Below are positions 5,970 to 6,111 of a stretch of 6,111 bases of DNA, piece by piece. Within the stretch, counting starts at the first letter, position 1. Every line of letters begins with the position of its first letter. The stretch is from Planctomycetaceae bacterium (GTDB lineage: Bacteria > Planctomycetota > UBA1135 > GCA-002686595). Both the position numbers and the translations under genes were made by a program. Under the pieces are notes generated by a model. That model saw only the letters and a program-made list of their open reading frames with translations, was not told the DNA's origin and made no database searches. The stretch is from NCBI GenBank assembly GCA_013360535.1, contig JABWBL010000225.1:1-6111 (forward strand). The letters run 5' to 3'.

Positions 5970-6111
5970 CGGTGGGCTCCGCGACGGACTCGGGCTCCGA
6001 GAAGTCGCCCGCGCTCGGCTCGCTGACCTCAGGAACGCTCGCCGCGTGCGTGCCTTGCTTGCGCAGCTCCGCCTCGCTCACGCCCTCACGGATGAGCCAG
6101 CGCTCGCACTC
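5956..6111 (-). CDS. C-terminal fragment, candidate terminase small subunit
   Basis: The frame is open from the right edge to TAA at 5958-5956 and gives 51 residues; the N-terminus lies outside. The visible part begins with a helix, CERWLIREGVSEAELRKQG, then a Ser/Glu/Pro-rich acidic tail that is probably disordered. The stop lies inside the terL coding sequence (14-base overlap), so the genes are co-transcribed and probably coupled. Small terminase subunits usually precede terL and often end in a flexible tail, which makes TerS the leading guess, but the diagnostic N-terminal DNA-binding domain is not in view. Confidence 0.6.
   Translation of the reverse strand, partial: ECERWLIREGVSEAELRKQGTHAASVPEVSEPSAGDFSEPESVAEPTGAPE
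5977..5980 (-). promoter_or_regulatory. Ribosome binding site for the GTG start of terL
   Basis: GGAG on the minus strand is 7 bases before GTG at 5969, within the last codons of the preceding gene. It supports GTG as the terL start; no ATG is available before the ATPase domain. Confidence 0.5.

Overview
The window is GC-rich, compact and coded entirely on the minus strand. It reads as part of a prophage, phage genome or phage-derived element in a high-GC bacterium. The small helix-turn-helix gene in the middle resembles the DUF1580 family, which from general knowledge is most abundant in Planctomycetota. A planctomycete host is therefore my best guess, but it rests on that one family plus base composition.

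In the direction of transcription (right to left) the layout is: (1) the C-terminal 51 codons of a gene entering from the right edge, in the position usual for a small terminase subunit; (2) a complete large terminase (TerL) with ATPase and nuclease domains, starting at GTG and overlapping gene 1 by 14 bases; (3) a 161-base gap holding an 8-bp inverted repeat inside a larger imperfect stem; (4) a 346-residue protein of unknown family with a C-terminal winged helix; (5) an 89-base gap with an inverted repeat enclosing two direct hexamers one helical turn apart; (6) a DUF1580-like DNA-binding protein of about 88 residues; (7) an 875-residue primase-helicase; (8) an unrecognised gene that leaves through the left edge.

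The last three genes form a tight unit. Genes 6/7 and 7/8 both join by ATGA stop-start overlaps, each preceded by a good Shine-Dalgarno sequence. These overlaps fix the primase start at 3137 and reveal that the left-edge gene starts at 513.

The primase-helicase carries a zinc-binding primase motif, a TOPRIM domain, an SH3/KOW-like insert, a RecA-fold helicase and a C-terminal winged helix. It could act as a largely self-contained initiator, primase and helicase, in the style of phage P4 alpha. TerL would package the replicated DNA. The DUF1580 and winged-helix proteins are the likely local regulators or DNA-binding partners, and the two intergenic repeats are candidate operators.

The most unusual points are three: a REP-like palindrome and G-tract cluster embedded in the coding sequence of the primase tail; a replication module directly after terL with no portal or capsid gene between them; and the composite repeat in front of the DUF1580 gene. 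I see no rRNA, tRNA, CRISPR array, integrase or insertion sequence.
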